Below are positions 8,634-16,971 of a DNA stretch of 64,000 nucleotides, one piece after another (positions within the stretch are counted from its first letter, which is position 1; every line of letters begins with the position of its first letter). Source of the stretch: Actinomadura rupiterrae (GTDB lineage Bacteria; Actinomycetota; Actinomycetes; Streptosporangiales; Streptosporangiaceae); contig NZ_JAMZEA010000010.1 in NCBI RefSeq assembly GCF_024172125.1, positions 326,477 to 390,476 on the forward strand, written 5' to 3'. A model generated the notes under the pieces. It was not told where the DNA came from. It ran no database searches and saw only the letters and a list, made by a program, of their open reading frames with translations. Made by a program: the position numbers and the translations under genes.

Positions 8634-10112
8634 TCAGTCGGCGGTGGTGACGACGGTCGAGGGGGCGGTCTCGTCCGACACGTGGTGGGCGCCGTGCCGC
8701 AGGCCGTGGTACAGCGCGACCAGCGCGGCCAGACCCGCGCCTGCAGCCACGATCCAGAAGCACAGTACGTAGGCGTGCAGCGTCGGGATCGGCGTGTGCG
8801 GGATGACGCGGCTGGTCAGCACCGACGCGGTGACCGCGCCCGCGATGCTGCCGCCCGCCGTCCGGACCAGCGAGTTGATCCCGGACGCGATGCCGCTCTG
8901 GCTCAGCGGGACGTGCTGCACCGCCAGCGTGCCCAGCGCGGCGTACGCCACGCCGAACCCGATGCCCTGGATCGCGCTGAACGCCAGCACGTCGTACACG
9001 TGCCCGTTCGAGACCGCCAGCCACACGTAGCTCAGGCCCGCGAACACCGACCCGATCGCCAGGGTGAACGCCGGGCCGAGCCGCGCGGCGATCCGTCCGG
9101 CCAGCGCGGAGAACACCAGCATCGTGACCGTGCTGGGCAGCATGTACAGGCCCACGTCCAGCACCGATCCGCCGAGCCCGTACCCGACCTTGTCCTTCGG
9201 CGACTGGACGAAGTTGGAGATCAGCGTGAACGCGGCGAACATCGAGAAGCCGAGCAGCACCGACGCGAGGTTCGCGGTCAGCGACTTCGGCCCGGCCAGC
9301 AGGCCCAGCCGCACCAGCGGCTCCCGGACGCGCAGCTCCACCGCCACCCACACCGCGCACAGCACCGCGGCGGCGGCGAACAGCCCCAGCACCTTGCCGG
9401 ACGTCCAGCCCCAGGCGTTGCCCTCGCTGATGCCGAGCAGCAGGCTCACCAGGAACCCGGCCAGCAGCGCCGCGCCGACCAGGTCGGGACGTCCGCCGCC
9501 GCGCGCGCCGAGGTCCTTGGCGCTGACGGCGACCAGGACCATCCCGGCGGCGGCGAGACCGGCCGCGATCCAGAACACCGGCCGGTAGGAGTCGGTGTGG
9601 TCGGCGATCAGCCCGGTGACGATCATGCCGGCGGTGCCGCCGACGCCCATGGTCGCGCTGACCAGGCCGATCGCGGTGGTCACCTTCTCCCGCGGGAAGG
9701 TGTCCCGGATCATCCCGATGGCCAGCGGGATCATCGCCGACGACACGCCCTGCAGCGCCCGTCCGGCCACCAGCACGCCGAGCGAGTCCGACAGCGCGCT
9801 CACCACCGAACCGGCCGTGAGCAGCGCCATCGCCAGCAGGATCATCGTCTTCTTGCCGTACATGTCGCCGAACCGCGACAGCAGCGGCGTGGCGACCGCC
9901 CCGGCCAGCAGGGAGGCGGTGAACACCCAGGTCACCGTGGTGACCGAGGCGTCGAAGTGCTGCATCAGCCTTGGCAGCAGCGGGATCACCAGGGTCTGCT
10001 GCACCGACACCACCATCCCGGCGATGGCGAGTGCGAACAGCACGAGCCCGGTGTGGGCGGCGGGTGCGGAACGCCCGGGCGTACTGGGCGGCGCCGCGGT
10101 GGCGCGGGTCAT
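8634..10112 (-). CDS. MFS transporter, DHA2-like drug exporter
   Basis: A 492-residue polytopic protein. The segments VVSVQQTLVIPLLPRLMQHF and VTWVFTASLLAGAVATPLLS are followed by the motif A loop RFGDMYGKKTMIL; about 14 hydrophobic segments follow. The C-terminal tail HHVSDETAPSTVVTTAD is cytoplasmic. The start ATG at 10112 precedes a Pro/Ala-rich leader. It is divergent from a MarR regulator whose operator-like palindrome lies at 10630-10650, a common arrangement for inducible multidrug exporters. Substrate unknown. Confidence 0.85.
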   Translation of the reverse strand: MTRATAAPPSTPGRSAPAAHTGLVLFALAIAGMVVSVQQTLVIPLLPRLMQHFDASVTTVTWVFTASLLAGAVATPLLSRFGDMYGKKTMILLAMALLTAGSVVSALSDSLGVLVAGRALQGVSSAMIPLAIGMIRDTFPREKVTTAIGLVSATMGVGGTAGMIVTGLIADHTDSYRPVFWIAAGLAAAGMVLVAVSAKDLGARGGGRPDLVGAALLAGFLVSLLLGISEGNAWGWTSGKVLGLFAAAAVLCAVWVAVELRVREPLVRLGLLAGPKSLTANLASVLLGFSMFAAFTLISNFVQSPKDKVGYGLGGSVLDVGLYMLPSTVTMLVFSALAGRIAARLGPAFTLAIGSVFAGLSYVWLAVSNGHVYDVLAFSAIQGIGFGVAYAALGTLAVQHVPLSQSGIASGINSLVRTAGGSIAGAVTASVLTSRVIPHTPIPTLHAYVLCFWIVAAGAGLAALVALYHGLRHGAHHVSDETAPSTVVTTAD

Positions 10113-10629
10113 GGGCGTCGTCGGCCTTCCGTACTAGGGGGACGCGGATCCGGGGAACACGGACCGCGCGTCAGGGACTCGGCGCGGGCCACGAGCCTCG
10201 CTGGGCTCGGACCGCTTCGGACCTGGTCTCGGGGACTTGGTCCAGGACTTGCTTCGGGACTTGGTTCGGGGCTGGGCTAGGGCTTCGGTTCTGGGGCTGG
10301 GGCGAGGCTTCGGTTCGGGGACGTCGTTCGAGCGTGGCTCGGGGCGGGCGGGGGCGGGGTGCGCGGCTTGGGTGGTGCGGGGCGCGGAACGGGCGTCGGG
10401 ACGGACTGGAGGTCGGGTCGGGGGCTCAGGTCGGGAACTGGAGGGAGGCGGAACCCCGGCGATACGGAGCTCGGCGGGAGCCGGGGGTCCGGCCGGGGTT
10501 GTGGCGGGCGGGGGACGGGATTGTGGCCTTCGGGGGCGGGCTTCGGATGGGGCTTCGGGGCGGGGCGGGTCGGGGCGCGGGCCGGGGCGCGGATCGTTTC
10601 GAGCCGGGTCGGTCCGACCCGCCGATTAT
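10113..10629. other. Gene-free G-rich degenerate repeat region between MFS and MarR genes
   Basis: About 517 bases, strongly G-rich on the plus strand, built of degenerate repeats around GGGACTTGG, CTTCGGTTCGGGG and GGGGCTGGGGCG. Open frames here (Gly/Arg- or Pro-rich) show no domain or codon pattern of a gene. It separates two divergent genes and ends abruptly in an AT-rich operator region. Confidence 0.6.
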
Positions 10630-10650
10630 ACTTACTTAAGTTAAGCAAGT
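10630..10650. promoter_or_regulatory. Near-perfect 21-bp palindrome, probable MarR operator
   Basis: ACTTACTTAAGTTAAGCAAG plus T differs from its own reverse complement at only three of 21 positions, one of which is the central base. It is an AT-rich island in otherwise G-rich sequence, 19 bases before the marR start. MarR proteins bind palindromes of this size, so autoregulation and control of the divergent exporter are likely. Confidence 0.65.
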
Positions 10651-10669
10651 ACGTTGTAAGGTGGGTCAC

Positions 10670-11188
10670 ATGACGTCCCCGCAGCGCCCCGCCCCCGCGA
10701 CCGACGAGATCATGGAGATCGAGCGGGCGCTCACCCGCGTCGCGCACCTGCTCACCCGCGCCCGCCAGCACGACCGCGTCGTCGCGGCGTCCGGCATCGC
10801 CGTCGACCGCGCCGCCGTCCCGCTGCTCCGCCTGCTCGCCGAGAACGGCGGCCCGATGCGTCCCAGCGAGATCGCCGCGCGGTTGGTCGTCGAGGCCCCG
10901 CACGTCACACGGCAGGTCCAGCGCCTCGAACGCGCCGGTTACGTCGACCGGGTGCCCGACCCTGACGACCGGCGCGCCCAGCGCGTCCGCCTCAGCGACA
11001 AGGGCCGGGACGCCGTCGAGTGCATCCGCGCCGTGGGCCGCGCCTGGATGGACGACGCGCTGACCGAATGGTCCCCGGACGAACTCCGCCAGCTCGCCCG
11101 GCTCGTCCACCGCATGGTCGACGACTTCGTCGCCCACTCCGAGAAGACCACCCCGGGCAGTCTCGGCGACCCGCCGGCCGCTCCCTGA
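10670..11188 (+). CDS. MarR-family transcriptional regulator
   Basis: A 172-residue winged-helix protein. The recognition region reads MRPSEIAARLVVEAPHVTRQ followed by VQRLERAGYVDRVPDPDDRR, the DRR wing being characteristic of MarR. The ATG at 10670 has AAGGTGGG upstream; an in-frame GTG at 10661 is an alternative. It is divergent from the DHA2 exporter at 8634-10112 and sits just after a 21-bp palindrome, so it probably represses both itself and the exporter until a ligand binds. Confidence 0.9.
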   Translation: MTSPQRPAPATDEIMEIERALTRVAHLLTRARQHDRVVAASGIAVDRAAVPLLRLLAENGGPMRPSEIAARLVVEAPHVTRQVQRLERAGYVDRVPDPDDRRAQRVRLSDKGRDAVECIRAVGRAWMDDALTEWSPDELRQLARLVHRMVDDFVAHSEKTTPGSLGDPPAAP

Positions 11189-11324
11189 CCGCGCCCGCGC
11201 CATCCGGCGGGCGGTTTGGGGGGTTGCGGGTAGAAGGCGCTCTGGACATGAGTTTCAGTGATGTCATTCGTCTCACAGTGTGGGCGCGGCTGACTTCCTA
11301 GAGGGGGTCGGCCTGCTTAGGGTG

Positions 11325-13187
11325 ATGCCGGTGGACCCCCGGCCGCACACCCCCTTCGACGACCCTTCCGGCAGCGCCGCCATGCGCACCGGCGACCCGC
11401 GCCGCGCCGTTCCGCGGACCGACGCCGTCCTCGCCGACCCGGCGTTGGCGGACGCGCAGGGACGGCTCGGGCGACGGCTCGTGAAGGCCGCCGTCACCGA
11501 CGCGCAGGAACGCGTCCGCGCGGGGGAGCTGGCCGCTGAAGACCTGGTCGCGCACGTCCTCGCGACGCTGCCCGAGCATGCGACGACCTTGCGGCCCGTC
11601 CTGAACGCCACCGGCGTCCTGCTGCACACCAACCTCGGCCGCGCGCCGCTGTCGGCCGCCGCCCGCGACGCCCTCACCGCCGCCGCCGGATGCGCCGACG
11701 TCGAGTACGACCTCGCCACCGGACGGCGCGGACCCCGCGGCGCCGGCGCCCTCGCCGCCCTCCGCGACGCCTGCCCGCCCGGCACTGGCGTCCAGATCGT
11801 GAACAACAACGCCGCCGCGCTCGCCCTCGCCGCCACCGCCCTCGCCGCCGGCCGCGAGATCATCGTCAGCCGCGGCGAGCTCGTCGAGATCGGCGACGGG
11901 TTCCGGCTGCCCGACCTGCTCACCGCCACCGGCGCGCGCCTCCGCGAGGTCGGCACCACCAACCGCACCACGCTCGCCGACTACGCCGAGGCCATCGGCC
12001 CGGACACCGGGTTCGTGCTCAAGGTCCACCCGTCCAACTTCACGATCGAGGGTTTCACCTATGCCCCGCCCGTCAACGATCTGGCCGGGCTCGGCGTCCC
12101 CTTGATCGTGGACATCGGCTCCGGCCTGCTCGCCCCGCACCCCGCCATCCCCGACGAACCCGACGCCCTCACCACCCTCAAGGACGGTGCGCACCTGGTC
12201 ACCGCGTCCGCCGACAAGCTCCTCGGCGGCCCCCAGGCCGGGCTCCTGCTCGGCGACACCGACCTGCTGGCGCGCCTGCGCCGCCACCCCCTCTACCGCG
12301 CCCTGCGCGTCGACAAGCTCACCCTGGCCGCCCTGGAAGCGACCCTGCGCGGCCCCGTCCCACCCGTCCGCGCCATGCTCGACGCCCGCCCCGACGACCT
12401 CCGCCACCGCGCCGAACACCTAGCCGCCGCAGTGGCCACACCTCCACGCCCCGGCTCCAATTCGCCCCAACGCCCGCCCGGCTCCGCCCCCGCGCAGTCC
12501 GTCGAAGCCCCCGCGCCCGCGCAGCCCCCCGCGCACGCGGGGCCCGTCGAGCCCCCCGCACCCGCGCAGCCCGTTGAGGCCCCTGCGCCTGCGCAGCCTG
12601 CCAAGACCTCTGGGCCCGTCCGGGCCGGTCAGCCCCTCGCACCTGCGGAGCCCGTTGAGGCCCCTGCGCCTGCGCAGCCCGCCAAGACCCTCGGGCCCGC
12701 GCAGGTCGGCCAGCCCCTCGCACCCGCGGGGCCCGTCGAGACCCCTGTGCCCACGCAGCCCCCCGCGCACGCGGGGCCTGTCGAGACCCCTGCGCCCACG
12801 CAGCCCCCCGCGCACGCGGGGCCTGTCGAGACCCCTGCGCCCGCAGAGTCCTCGGGGCCTGCTCGGCCTCAAGGCGAGGTCGGACGGGACGTCCCGGACG
12901 GCTGGGATGTGCGGGTCGTCGCCACGTCCGCCGTGGTCGGGGGAGGGGGCGCGCCCGGCGTCACCTTGCCCAGTTACGCCGTGTCGCTGCCCGCCGCCTG
13001 CGAGCCTGTGCTTCGCGCCGCCGGCGTCATCGGACGCCTCGACCACGACCGGCTGCTGCTCGACCTCCGCTCCGTCCACCCCGACGACGACGAGACCCTC
13101 CACGCCACCGTGCACGCCGCCCTCACCGCCCCCGCCGCTCCCTTCGGCCCGCCTGCCGTCCCCGGTCCCGCCACGGAAGGGAACTGA
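11325..13187 (+). CDS. selA: L-seryl-tRNA(Sec) selenium transferase with a large Pro/Ala repeat insertion
   Basis: PLP enzyme converting Ser-tRNA(Sec) to Sec-tRNA(Sec) with selenophosphate. Family features include LRPVLNATGVLLHTNLGRAP, GDGFRLPDLLTATGA, VDIGSGLL and the PLP lysine in TASADKLLGGPQAGLLLGD (K298). The 620-residue length exceeds the usual 430-470 because residues about 373-526 are a Pro/Ala-rich repeat absent from the family; after it the C-terminal domain resumes at VRVVATSAVVGGGGAPG. Starts at GTG 11322, ATG 11325 or GTG 11331 are all possible. It overlaps selB by one base (TGATG), so the two are co-translated. A functional enzyme is likely because the frame is intact on both sides. 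Confidence 0.9.
   Translation: MPVDPRPHTPFDDPSGSAAMRTGDPRRAVPRTDAVLADPALADAQGRLGRRLVKAAVTDAQERVRAGELAAEDLVAHVLATLPEHATTLRPVLNATGVLLHTNLGRAPLSAAARDALTAAAGCADVEYDLATGRRGPRGAGALAALRDACPPGTGVQIVNNNAAALALAATALAAGREIIVSRGELVEIGDGFRLPDLLTATGARLREVGTTNRTTLADYAEAIGPDTGFVLKVHPSNFTIEGFTYAPPVNDLAGLGVPLIVDIGSGLLAPHPAIPDEPDALTTLKDGAHLVTASADKLLGGPQAGLLLGDTDLLARLRRHPLYRALRVDKLTLAALEATLRGPVPPVRAMLDARPDDLRHRAEHLAAAVATPPRPGSNSPQRPPGSAPAQSVEAPAPAQPPAHAGPVEPPAPAQPVEAPAPAQPAKTSGPVRAGQPLAPAEPVEAPAPAQPAKTLGPAQVGQPLAPAGPVETPVPTQPPAHAGPVETPAPTQPPAHAGPVETPAPAESSGPARPQGEVGRDVPDGWDVRVVATSAVVGGGGAPGVTLPSYAVSLPAACEPVLRAAGVIGRLDHDRLLLDLRSVHPDDDETLHATVHAALTAPAAPFGPPAVPGPATEGN
12441..12900 (+). repeat. In-frame Pro/Ala-rich tandem repeat insertion within selA
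   Basis: Encodes variants of PVEAPAPAQP, PPAHAGPVETPAPTQ and AKTLGPAQVGQPLAPA. The clearest array has a 45-bp period with GAGACCCCTG at 12738, 12783 and 12828. The whole block is a multiple of three, so it stays in frame. Confidence 0.85.
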
Positions 13188-14941
13188 TGCAGGTCGTCGC
13201 CACCGCCGGACACGTCGACCACGGCAAGTCCGCGCTCGTCCGCGCCCTCACCGGCATGGAATCCGACCGGCTCGCCGAGGAGCGCCGCCGCGGCCTCACC
13301 CTCGACCTCGGGTTCGCCTGGACCGACCTGCCCTCCGGGGTCCGGCTGGCGCTGGTCGACGTCCCCGGGCACGAGCGCTTCGTCACGACCATGCTCGCCG
13401 GCGTCGGACCCGTCCCCGCCGTCCTGCTCGTCGTCGCCGCCGACGAGGGCTGGATGCCGCAGACCGAGGAGCACCTCGCCGCGCTCGACGCCCTCGGCGT
13501 CCGGCACGGCGTGCTCGCCGTGACCCGCTCCGACCTCGCCGACCCCCGGCACGCCCTCCGCCAGGCCCGCACCCGTCTCGCCTCCACCGGACTCGCCGGA
13601 GCCGAGGCCGTCACGGTCAGCGCCACCACCGGCCAGGGCCTGCCCGACCTGGTCGCCGCCCTCGACCGGCTCGCCGCCCGGCTCCCCGTCCCCGACGCCG
13701 CCGCGCCCGTCCGGCTCTGGATCGACCGCGCCTTCACCGTCACCGGCAGCGGCACCGTCGTCACCGGCACCCTGCCCGCCGGGACGATCCGCACCGGCGA
13801 CGAGCTGCTCCTCATGCCCGCCGGGCGCCGCGTCCGCGTCCGCGCCGTCGAGACCACCCGGCAGCGCACCGACAAGATCAGCGGCGTCGCCCGCGTCGCC
13901 CTCAACCTGCGCGGCGTCGCCCGCGAGGACGTCGCCCGCGGCATGGCCCTGGTCAGCCCTGGCGGCTGGACATCCGCGACCACCCTCGACGTCCGCATCC
14001 ACTTCGGCGAGGCCTCCGGCCGCCTCGCCCGCCAGATGACCCTGCACATCGGGTCCGCCGCCGTCCCCGTCCGGCTCCGCCCCCTCGGCCCCGACACCGC
14101 CCGCCTCACCCTCAACCACCGCGTCCCCCTGCACGTCGGCGACACCGCGCTGCTCCGCGATCCCGGACGCCGCGCCGTCGCCGGAGTCAGCGTCCTGGAC
14201 GTCCGGCCGCCGACCCTCGTCCGCCGCGGCGCCGCGGCCGCCCGCGCCCGCGAGCTCGCCACCTGGCCCGACCGGCCCGACGGCGCGCACGTCCTGCGCC
14301 GCCACGGCGTGCTGCGCCGCGACGACCTCACCCTCATGGGCTGCCAGCCGCCGCCCGGCGCCGTCACCCTCGACGACGACTGGCTCGCCGACCCCGCCCA
14401 CTGGGAGGCCCTGCACCGCCGCCTCGCCGACGAGGTGGACCGGCACGCCACCGACCGGCCTCTCGCCCCCGGCCTGCCCGTCGAGTCCGCCCGGCTCCGG
14501 CTCGCCCTGCCCGCCCGCCGCCTGGTCACCGCCCTCGTCCGCCCGCCGCTGCGCCTCGACGCCGGACGCGTCCACGGACCCGGCCTCCCGCCCCCGGTCG
14601 TCGCCGCCGTCGACGCCCTGCGCGCCGACCTGTCCGAAACCCCCTTCCAGGCCCCGACCGCCGACCGGCTCACCACCCTCGGCCTGACCCCGCCGATCCT
14701 CGCCGTCGCCGAACGCGCCGGAGCCGTCCTCCGCCTCCCCGGCGACATCGTCCTGCTCCCAGGCGCCGACCGCGCCGCCCTCCGCCTCCTGCACGACCTC
14801 CCGCAGCCCTTCACCGTCGGCCAGGCCCGCGAAGCCCTCGAAGCGCCACGCCGCGTGACCATCGCCCTCCTCGAACACCTCCACCACCAGGGCCGCACCG
14901 AACGCCTCCCCGAAGGCCACCGCGTCCCCGCCACCGGCTGA
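13187..14941 (+). CDS. selB: Selenocysteine-specific translation elongation factor SelB
   Basis: A 584-residue GTPase that delivers Sec-tRNA(Sec) to the ribosome at UGA codons bearing a SECIS element. The G domain shows G1 AGHVDHGKSALVRALTG, G3 DVPGHERFVTTM and a switch I GLTLDLGFAW. Domains II-III include ITGSGTVVTGTLPAGTIRTG-like sequence (FTVTGSGTVVTGTL). The C-terminal winged-helix region that binds SECIS RNA spans about residues 370-584 and ends TIALLEHLHHQGRTERLPEG. It starts inside the selA stop codon, forming a selA-selB operon. Confidence 0.95.
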   Translation: MQVVATAGHVDHGKSALVRALTGMESDRLAEERRRGLTLDLGFAWTDLPSGVRLALVDVPGHERFVTTMLAGVGPVPAVLLVVAADEGWMPQTEEHLAALDALGVRHGVLAVTRSDLADPRHALRQARTRLASTGLAGAEAVTVSATTGQGLPDLVAALDRLAARLPVPDAAAPVRLWIDRAFTVTGSGTVVTGTLPAGTIRTGDELLLMPAGRRVRVRAVETTRQRTDKISGVARVALNLRGVAREDVARGMALVSPGGWTSATTLDVRIHFGEASGRLARQMTLHIGSAAVPVRLRPLGPDTARLTLNHRVPLHVGDTALLRDPGRRAVAGVSVLDVRPPTLVRRGAAAARARELATWPDRPDGAHVLRRHGVLRRDDLTLMGCQPPPGAVTLDDDWLADPAHWEALHRRLADEVDRHATDRPLAPGLPVESARLRLALPARRLVTALVRPPLRLDAGRVHGPGLPPPVVAAVDALRADLSETPFQAPTADRLTTLGLTPPILAVAERAGAVLRLPGDIVLLPGADRAALRLLHDLPQPFTVGQAREALEAPRRVTIALLEHLHHQGRTERLPEGHRVPATG

Positions 14942-14966
14942 CCAGGACGGACGCCCCACCCCGCCT

Positions 14967-14994
14967 TGTTAGGCAAGCCGCGACTTGCCTAACA
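14967..14994. promoter_or_regulatory. Perfect 11-bp inverted repeat, ArsR operator overlapping the start region
   Basis: TGTTAGGCAAG (14967-14977) and CTTGCCTAACA (14984-14994) are exact reverse complements separated by CCGCGA. The right arm ends four bases before the arsR GTG start, so repressor binding would occupy the promoter or transcript start itself. Confidence 0.75.
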
Positions 14995-14998
14995 TGGA

Positions 14999-15295
14999 GT
15001 GGTGGAGGACGACCTCTTCAAGGCCCTCGCCGACCCGACCCGGCGGCTCATCCTCGACGAGCTGGCCGAACGCGACGGCCAGTCCCTCTTCGAGATCTGC
15101 ACCCGCCTGATCACCCGGCACGACCTGGCGCTCACCCGCCAGGCCGTCAGCCAGCACCTCGCCGTCCTCGAAGCCGCCGACCTCGTCCGCATCCGCCGCG
15201 AGGGCCGCTACAAGTTCCACGACCTGAACACCGGACCGCTGGAGCGCATCGCCACCCGATGGCTCACCCGCCGACCACCGGAGGACACCCCATGA
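14999..15295 (+). CDS. ArsR-family transcriptional regulator
   Basis: A 98-residue winged-helix repressor: LFKALADPTRRLILDELAER, then LTRQAVSQHLAVLEAADLVR and the wing IRREGRYKFHDLNTGPLERI. The metal-binding CxC motif of classical ArsR is absent, which fits the non-metal subgroup frequently paired with VOC or SRPBCC proteins. Its GTG start lies directly after the perfect inverted repeat at 14967-14994, leaving almost no leader; a leaderless mRNA is plausible. It overlaps the downstream VOC gene by four bases (ATGA), forming a two-gene autoregulated operon. Confidence 0.9.
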   Translation: MVEDDLFKALADPTRRLILDELAERDGQSLFEICTRLITRHDLALTRQAVSQHLAVLEAADLVRIRREGRYKFHDLNTGPLERIATRWLTRRPPEDTP

Positions 15296-15681
15296 GGATC
15301 TACGTCACCAGCGTCTTCGTCGACGAGCAGGCCAAGGCCCTGGCCTTCTACACCGAGACCCTCGGCTTCAGGAAGAAGAACGACATCCCCGCCGGCGGCG
15401 CCCGCTGGCTCACCGTCGTCTCCCCGGACGACCCCGACGGCACCGAACTCCTCCTCGAACCCGACAGCCACCCCGCCGCCCAGGCCTACAAGAAGGCCCT
15501 CGCCAACGACGGCATCCCCGCCACCTCCTTCGCCGTCGACGACGTCCGCGCCGAACACCGCCGCCTCACCGACCTCGGCGTCGCCTTCACCCAGGACCCC
15601 GCCGAAATGGGCCCCGTAACCACCGCCGTCTTCGACGACACCTGCGGCAACCTCATCCAAATAGTCCAACTCCCGAACTAA
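15292..15681 (+). CDS. VOC (glyoxalase/bleomycin resistance) family protein
   Basis: A 129-residue protein with the two beta-alpha-beta-beta-beta modules of the vicinal oxygen chelate fold. It begins MRIYVTSVFVDEQAKALAFY followed by TETLGFRKKNDIPAGGARWL and ends in VFDDTCGNLIQIVQLPN, where the D-x-x-G-N turn is typical. The start ATG overlaps the arsR stop, so it is co-translated with the regulator. Substrate unknown; family members include lyases, dioxygenases and antibiotic-binding proteins. Confidence 0.9.
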   Translation: MRIYVTSVFVDEQAKALAFYTETLGFRKKNDIPAGGARWLTVVSPDDPDGTELLLEPDSHPAAQAYKKALANDGIPATSFAVDDVRAEHRRLTDLGVAFTQDPAEMGPVTTAVFDDTCGNLIQIVQLPN

Positions 15682-16362
15682 CCCCACCCACCCGCGCACC
15701 AACTCGCCCACACCGCAAGCCCGCCCGCACCGCTCGCCTGCCCGCAGTGCACGCCGCCTGGCTGGCCGGACCGCGCAAACCTCTACGCTGCGCCCGCTCC
15801 GAGACCACACCCGCGCAAGCATGAGCGCCGCGCGCTACCCGCCTTCCGCGGCCCCCACACCATCGCCCGCTCCACACCATCGCCCGCCCCGCGCAGCGCC
15901 CGCCCCGCGCTTTGCCGTGCCGCGCTTTGCCCGTGCTTCGCCTGCGCCGCGCGGTCGGGGCTGCCCGAGCTAACACGCGCGGGCTGCTTGAGCTGCCTGG
16001 ACCACGCCGCACACCTCCCTGCAATGCGCCCCACTCCACTCGCGCACGCGCGGTCAGGCACCCAAAGCTGCGCGCCTCCTCGCGCTCCCCGTCCACGCTG
16101 CGCGCCTCACCGCCCGCGCCGCGCTCCCGCACAGCGCACACCCGCGACCGCAACCTTTGCGAAGCGCGTGACCCACCCCCGAGCTACGCCCGCGTATGCC
16201 CCTGCGCCGTGCTTGCTGCCCGTTTCTGTGTCCGCGCCGCGCGGGCGTCCGATCTGCGGCTGTCGTCTCCGCCGTGCATTCGGCGTTGAGCAGGCTGCCC
16301 GCCACGCCGCCCCCAGACTGGGCTCAGGCCTGAGCTGGGATACGGCTGCCTTGGGGGCTTGC
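15682..16362. other. Gene-free 681-bp region, C-rich, with degenerate repeats
   Basis: Pieces such as CCGCGCTTTGCC, CCGCCCCGCGC and ACACCATCGCCCGC recur. Frames through it are Arg/Pro/Ala/Cys-rich, have no recognisable domain, ribosome-binding site or actinobacterial codon pattern. I see no tRNA or convincing terminator. Confidence 0.5.
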
Positions 16363-16833
16363 TCAGGGGAGGCAGCGGCGGAGGGTGGGTGGGGCGCTGT
16401 GGCCACCGAACACGTTAACGCCGCTGGTCCATGCGCCGCCCCAGCTGCCGCTCGCGCCGTCGACTCGGTACCAGACACTGGTGCCGCCGCCCGCCGAGGC
16501 GTCGTCGTCCTCCCAGTTGCCGTAGGTCCAGCAGTACATCTGGACCTTGGCGGCGAACACCGAGACGTCGATGGTGTGCCCCGTCGAACCCTGTGGTCCG
16601 TAGCATCCGACCGGGTCGCCCTCCGGCCACGGTGTCGACCGCAGTACTGAGTTGGCCTCCAGAGTGACCCCCACATCGTCCCCGCCGCTGGTGCCGCAGA
16701 ACTTCGGACCGGCCGCCTGCGAACGGCCAGGCTGGGAACCTGGTGCCGCCTGCGCGGTGCCGCCGGCCAACGATGCGGTGGCGGCGACCGTCACCGCCAT
16801 GGCGCCTCTGAGTGCGATTCGGCCTGCATTCAT
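16363..16833 (-). CDS. Small secreted protein, SH3-like
   Basis: A 156-residue protein with an N-terminal signal peptide (MNAGRIALRGAMAVTVAATA, cleavage probably after GGTAQAA). The mature part has four cysteines and a C-terminal half VQMYCWTYGNWEDDD followed by GGTSVWYRVDGASGSWGGAW, which resembles actinobacterial SH3-type-3 domains (a CWT..G...W.KV..G..WV pattern). It is probably exported by Sec and may bind cell wall; no enzymatic motif is visible. It lies next to a gene-free region and is not obviously in an operon. Confidence 0.75.
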   Translation of the reverse strand: MNAGRIALRGAMAVTVAATASLAGGTAQAAPGSQPGRSQAAGPKFCGTSGGDDVGVTLEANSVLRSTPWPEGDPVGCYGPQGSTGHTIDVSVFAAKVQMYCWTYGNWEDDDASAGGGTSVWYRVDGASGSWGGAWTSGVNVFGGHSAPPTLRRCLP

Positions 16834-16971
16834 GAGCCCGTCCCTTCGTTTTCGGTGTATTCAGGCCAGGACGATCACACTCGGCGGTATGTCTTCGGTT
16901 CAGGGTGGGTAGAGCCCAGCACCGAGCTTTCTTCGGACTGGGCGAAGGGCGCCTTGCGTAGCAGCCGCTCC

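Noticed and set aside
14994..14996. ATG as arsR start
   Set aside because: It is out of frame with the arsR coding sequence, which is read from the GTG at 14999.
15912..16289. Overlapping open frames in the 15682-16362 gap
   Set aside because: Arg/Pro/Cys-rich translations without domains, ribosome-binding sites or third-position GC bias consistent with a gene.
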